DNA from: an uncultured Winogradskyella sp.
GTDB taxonomy: Bacteria > Bacteroidota > Bacteroidia > Flavobacteriales > Flavobacteriaceae
Length of the DNA stretch: 64,000 nucleotides
Assembly (NCBI RefSeq): GCF_947496485.1
Contig: NZ_CANMCZ010000005.1
Location: forward strand, 186,001 to 250,000
Direction of reading: 5' to 3'
Below are positions 62,206 through 64,000 of the stretch, in pieces. The position numbers and the translations under genes are program-made. Below the pieces are notes generated by a model. That model was not told the origin of the DNA and searched no databases. It saw only the letters and a list, made by a program, of their open reading frames with translations. The first letter of the stretch is position 1; every line of letters starts with the position of its first letter.

Positions 62206-62221
62206 TTTAAAAAAAAGCGAT

Positions 62222-63718
62222 ATGAAAAAAAATGTATTAAAATTAATCGGTTTAGGTGTCCTTATGTTTGGACTTCAAAGTTGTGAGAATGATTTTCTAA
62301 ACACTCAACCTACAGAATTCCTTTCAGAATCTGAATTAAGTGATGTTGTAGATTTAAACCCTGCTTTAGTTGCGGGTACAGTTGACGGTATTTACACACA
62401 AATGTTTACTAGTGGTTCTGGTGGAACAACAGGTCATGATGATTTTGGTCAAAAAGCATATGATGTTTTCTCTGATATGCTTTGTAGTGACATGGCTTTA
62501 TCTGGTAGTGTATATGGATGGTATAGAGCATCTATAACTGAAATGCAAGCTACACAAGATTTTACATTTGGTGATAATTTTCAGACTTGGTCATATTATT
62601 ATGGGCAAATTCTTAATGCCAACTTAGCGATGTCTAATCTTGGTGGACCAGATGGTGATCCAGAAAATCCTGAAGCAAGAGCACTCTTGGGGCAGGCATT
62701 GGCATCTAGAGCACATTCATATTTTATGTTAGCGCAATTGTACGCTGATGATTATGATGCTGATCAGCCTATTATTCCACTTTATGCGGAACTTACGGCA
62801 GAAACATTGCCTAAGGCAACTCAAGGCGAGGTGTATGCTCTTATAGAGTCAGGTTTAAATAGAGCAATTGAATTATTAGAGGGTTATAACAGAACTTCTA
62901 AATCTAAGATTGATCAATCTGTAGCAAAAGGTATTTTGGCTTATGCTATAGCGGCACAAAGAACTAGATGGAGCGAAGTGGCTGCACTTGCTGGAGATGT
63001 TTTAGCTGAATCTGGTACTGTTTTAATGCCATCTACATCTGATCCTTACGGAATCTTAGGTGGTTTTAATGATGTTGGAAACCCTTCATGGTTATGGGGT
63101 GTTGATATCAACGAAAACTCTGGTGTAGGTTTAATTTCTTGGTGGGGACAGGTAGATTATTTCTCATATAGCTATGCTGCTGTTGGTGATACAAAAGCAA
63201 TAGATGCTGGTTTATATGAGAGTATGAGAGCTGATGATATTAGAAGAGATCAATTCTTTAATGGTGCAGGTGCTAATTACTTACAACCTTTGTTTAAGCA
63301 ATATGATGTAGATCGTGTACCATTTGGTACATCAACAGCAGTTAAGGCTGATTATGTTTACATGCGTCATGCAGAAATGATTTTATTAAAAGCTGAAGCA
63401 GAGGCTAAACAAGGTATGGATGCTCAAGCAAGAACAACTTTAGGTTTACTTGTTGATAATAGAATAAGTGATACATCATACTTGGCTGGTTTAAGTGGAC
63501 AAGCTCTAATTGATGAAGTATATAAACAAACTAGATTAGAATTATGGGGTGAAGGGAAGTCATATTTTGCTATGAAAAGAAACCAAGCTTCAATTGTAAG
63601 AGGAACTAATCATTTATCTTTTGCTGGTGAAACTATTCAGCATAATGATGATAGATTAACTTTTGAAATTCCACAAAGGGAAATTCAGGATAATCCTTTC
63701 ATAAATGATCAAAACTAA
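62222..63718 (+). CDS. SusD/RagB-type nutrient-binding lipoprotein
   Basis: 498 residues. Lipobox LQSCEND (Cys21) with NTQPTEFLSES immediately after, typical of SusD. Helical TPR-like body (ALLGQALASRAHSYFMLAQLYADDY, DYVYMRHAEMILLKAEAEAKQG), and C-terminal RLELWGEGKSYFAMKR and FEIPQREIQDNPFINDQN, the SusD end. It caps the SusC transporter and binds the substrate at the cell surface. Confidence 0.96.
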   Translation: MKKNVLKLIGLGVLMFGLQSCENDFLNTQPTEFLSESELSDVVDLNPALVAGTVDGIYTQMFTSGSGGTTGHDDFGQKAYDVFSDMLCSDMALSGSVYGWYRASITEMQATQDFTFGDNFQTWSYYYGQILNANLAMSNLGGPDGDPENPEARALLGQALASRAHSYFMLAQLYADDYDADQPIIPLYAELTAETLPKATQGEVYALIESGLNRAIELLEGYNRTSKSKIDQSVAKGILAYAIAAQRTRWSEVAALAGDVLAESGTVLMPSTSDPYGILGGFNDVGNPSWLWGVDINENSGVGLISWWGQVDYFSYSYAAVGDTKAIDAGLYESMRADDIRRDQFFNGAGANYLQPLFKQYDVDRVPFGTSTAVKADYVYMRHAEMILLKAEAEAKQGMDAQARTTLGLLVDNRISDTSYLAGLSGQALIDEVYKQTRLELWGEGKSYFAMKRNQASIVRGTNHLSFAGETIQHNDDRLTFEIPQREIQDNPFINDQN

Positions 63719-63736
63719 CTAAATAACATTTTACTA

Positions 63737-64000
63737 ATGAATAAATTTTTAAATTACACGGCATTTTGTTTGCTTCTACTAATTAGTTTTAGTTGTGAAG
63801 ATGAAAACGGAATCGGTGAGAGCGTAAATTATGTAACTTTCGAATCTGAAGAAGTTGGATTTCAAGTTGCTGCAAATGGTACTAGCGCAAAGGATATAGT
63901 TGTATATACAGGTAATAAGACTGGGTCTGATAGATCATTTAGTGTATTAGTTAATGATGCTTCTACTTTGTCTGCTAATTATTCTGTGCCAGCAACGGTT
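63737..64000 (+). CDS. Surface lipoprotein of the SusCD locus, 3' truncated by window edge
   Basis: ATG 63737, open to the last base (88 codons). Signal and lipobox LLISFSCEDEN, then a start of a beta-sandwich domain (NYVTFESEEVGFQVAANGTSAKDIVVYTG, SVLVNDASTLSANYSVP). Third gene of a Sus-type operon, where surface glycan-binding lipoproteins (SusE/F-like or DUF1735/4361-type) usually lie. Family not assignable from this part. Confidence 0.75.
   Translation, partial: MNKFLNYTAFCLLLLISFSCEDENGIGESVNYVTFESEEVGFQVAANGTSAKDIVVYTGNKTGSDRSFSVLVNDASTLSANYSVPATV

Noticed and set aside
1..64000. CRISPR arrays, rRNA and tRNA genes
   Set aside because: No regularly spaced repeats and no rRNA or tRNA-like sequence were seen in the intergenic gaps, all under about 215 bases.

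Overview
The window is low-GC, protein-dense DNA from a marine-type member of the Bacteroidota, most probably a Flavobacteriaceae species. The evidence is a SusC/SusD pair, a type IX secretion sorting tail, an alpha/beta-fused 2-oxoacid dehydrogenase E1, the long form of urocanate hydratase, DUF4136, DUF5522 and DUF1573 proteins, many short lipoproteins, and promoter-like TAnnTTTG boxes in place of sigma-70 consensus boxes. No rRNA, tRNA, CRISPR array or classical insertion sequence was seen, and no gene-free stretch exceeds about 215 bases.

Layout. 1-5.5 kb: the end of a phenylacetate degradation operon (thiolase, atypical SDR, PaaZ with an extra C-terminal domain, enoyl-CoA hydratase, PaaY). 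It is interrupted by a small GIY-YIG nuclease gene bracketed by inverted hairpin palindromes. 5.5-10.6 kb: an Lrp/AsnC regulator divergent from a branched-chain amino acid catabolism operon (E2, ilvE, fused E1), then a bestrophin. 11.7-16.6 kb: cold-shock protein, SulP transporter, DUF4136 lipoprotein, hutU and a Cys-rich DUF5522 protein. 16.6-24.8 kb: a small HExxH-containing membrane protein, a 1213-residue T9SS-secreted protein, ACC deaminase-like enzyme, glucosaminidase-LysM lipoprotein, hemL and two small exported proteins. 24.9-31.5 kb: a helical-repeat protein, small membrane proteins, a degenerate CPBP family protein, tandem paralogous alpha/beta hydrolases and a squalene-cyclase-repeat protein.

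31.6-42.1 kb is the most unusual region. Five genes on the minus strand encode two large paralogous proteins of unknown family, a small helical protein, an Asn/Ser-rich protein with a TIM-barrel hydrolase-like domain, and an endolysin-like CHAP/NlpC-type enzyme with a peptidoglycan-binding domain. None of the five has a signal peptide. They are divergent from a sigma-70-like factor and a membrane anti-sigma-like protein. Next to these lie a TPR-CHAT caspase-like protease with a C-terminal membrane anchor and a Cys-rich lipoprotein. This looks like one regulated cassette that acts on cell envelopes, but that is inference from gene order.

42.2-58.7 kb is mostly housekeeping and envelope genes on the minus strand: a DUF5117-type zinc metalloprotease, diheme cytochrome lipoprotein, lysS, thioredoxin-like, DUF1573, membrane-anchored LuxR regulator, nucleoid-associated protein, OmpA, beta-propeller-like lipoprotein and rnhB. 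Plus-strand islands carry a YqaE/Pmp3 peptide, a lipoprotein and lipB. 58.9-64 kb begins a SusC/SusD glycan-uptake locus whose third gene runs off the window.

Several small genes are called from the sequence itself (26521-26679 and 50681-50839), and several starts are moved inward to a signal peptide or conserved N-terminus.
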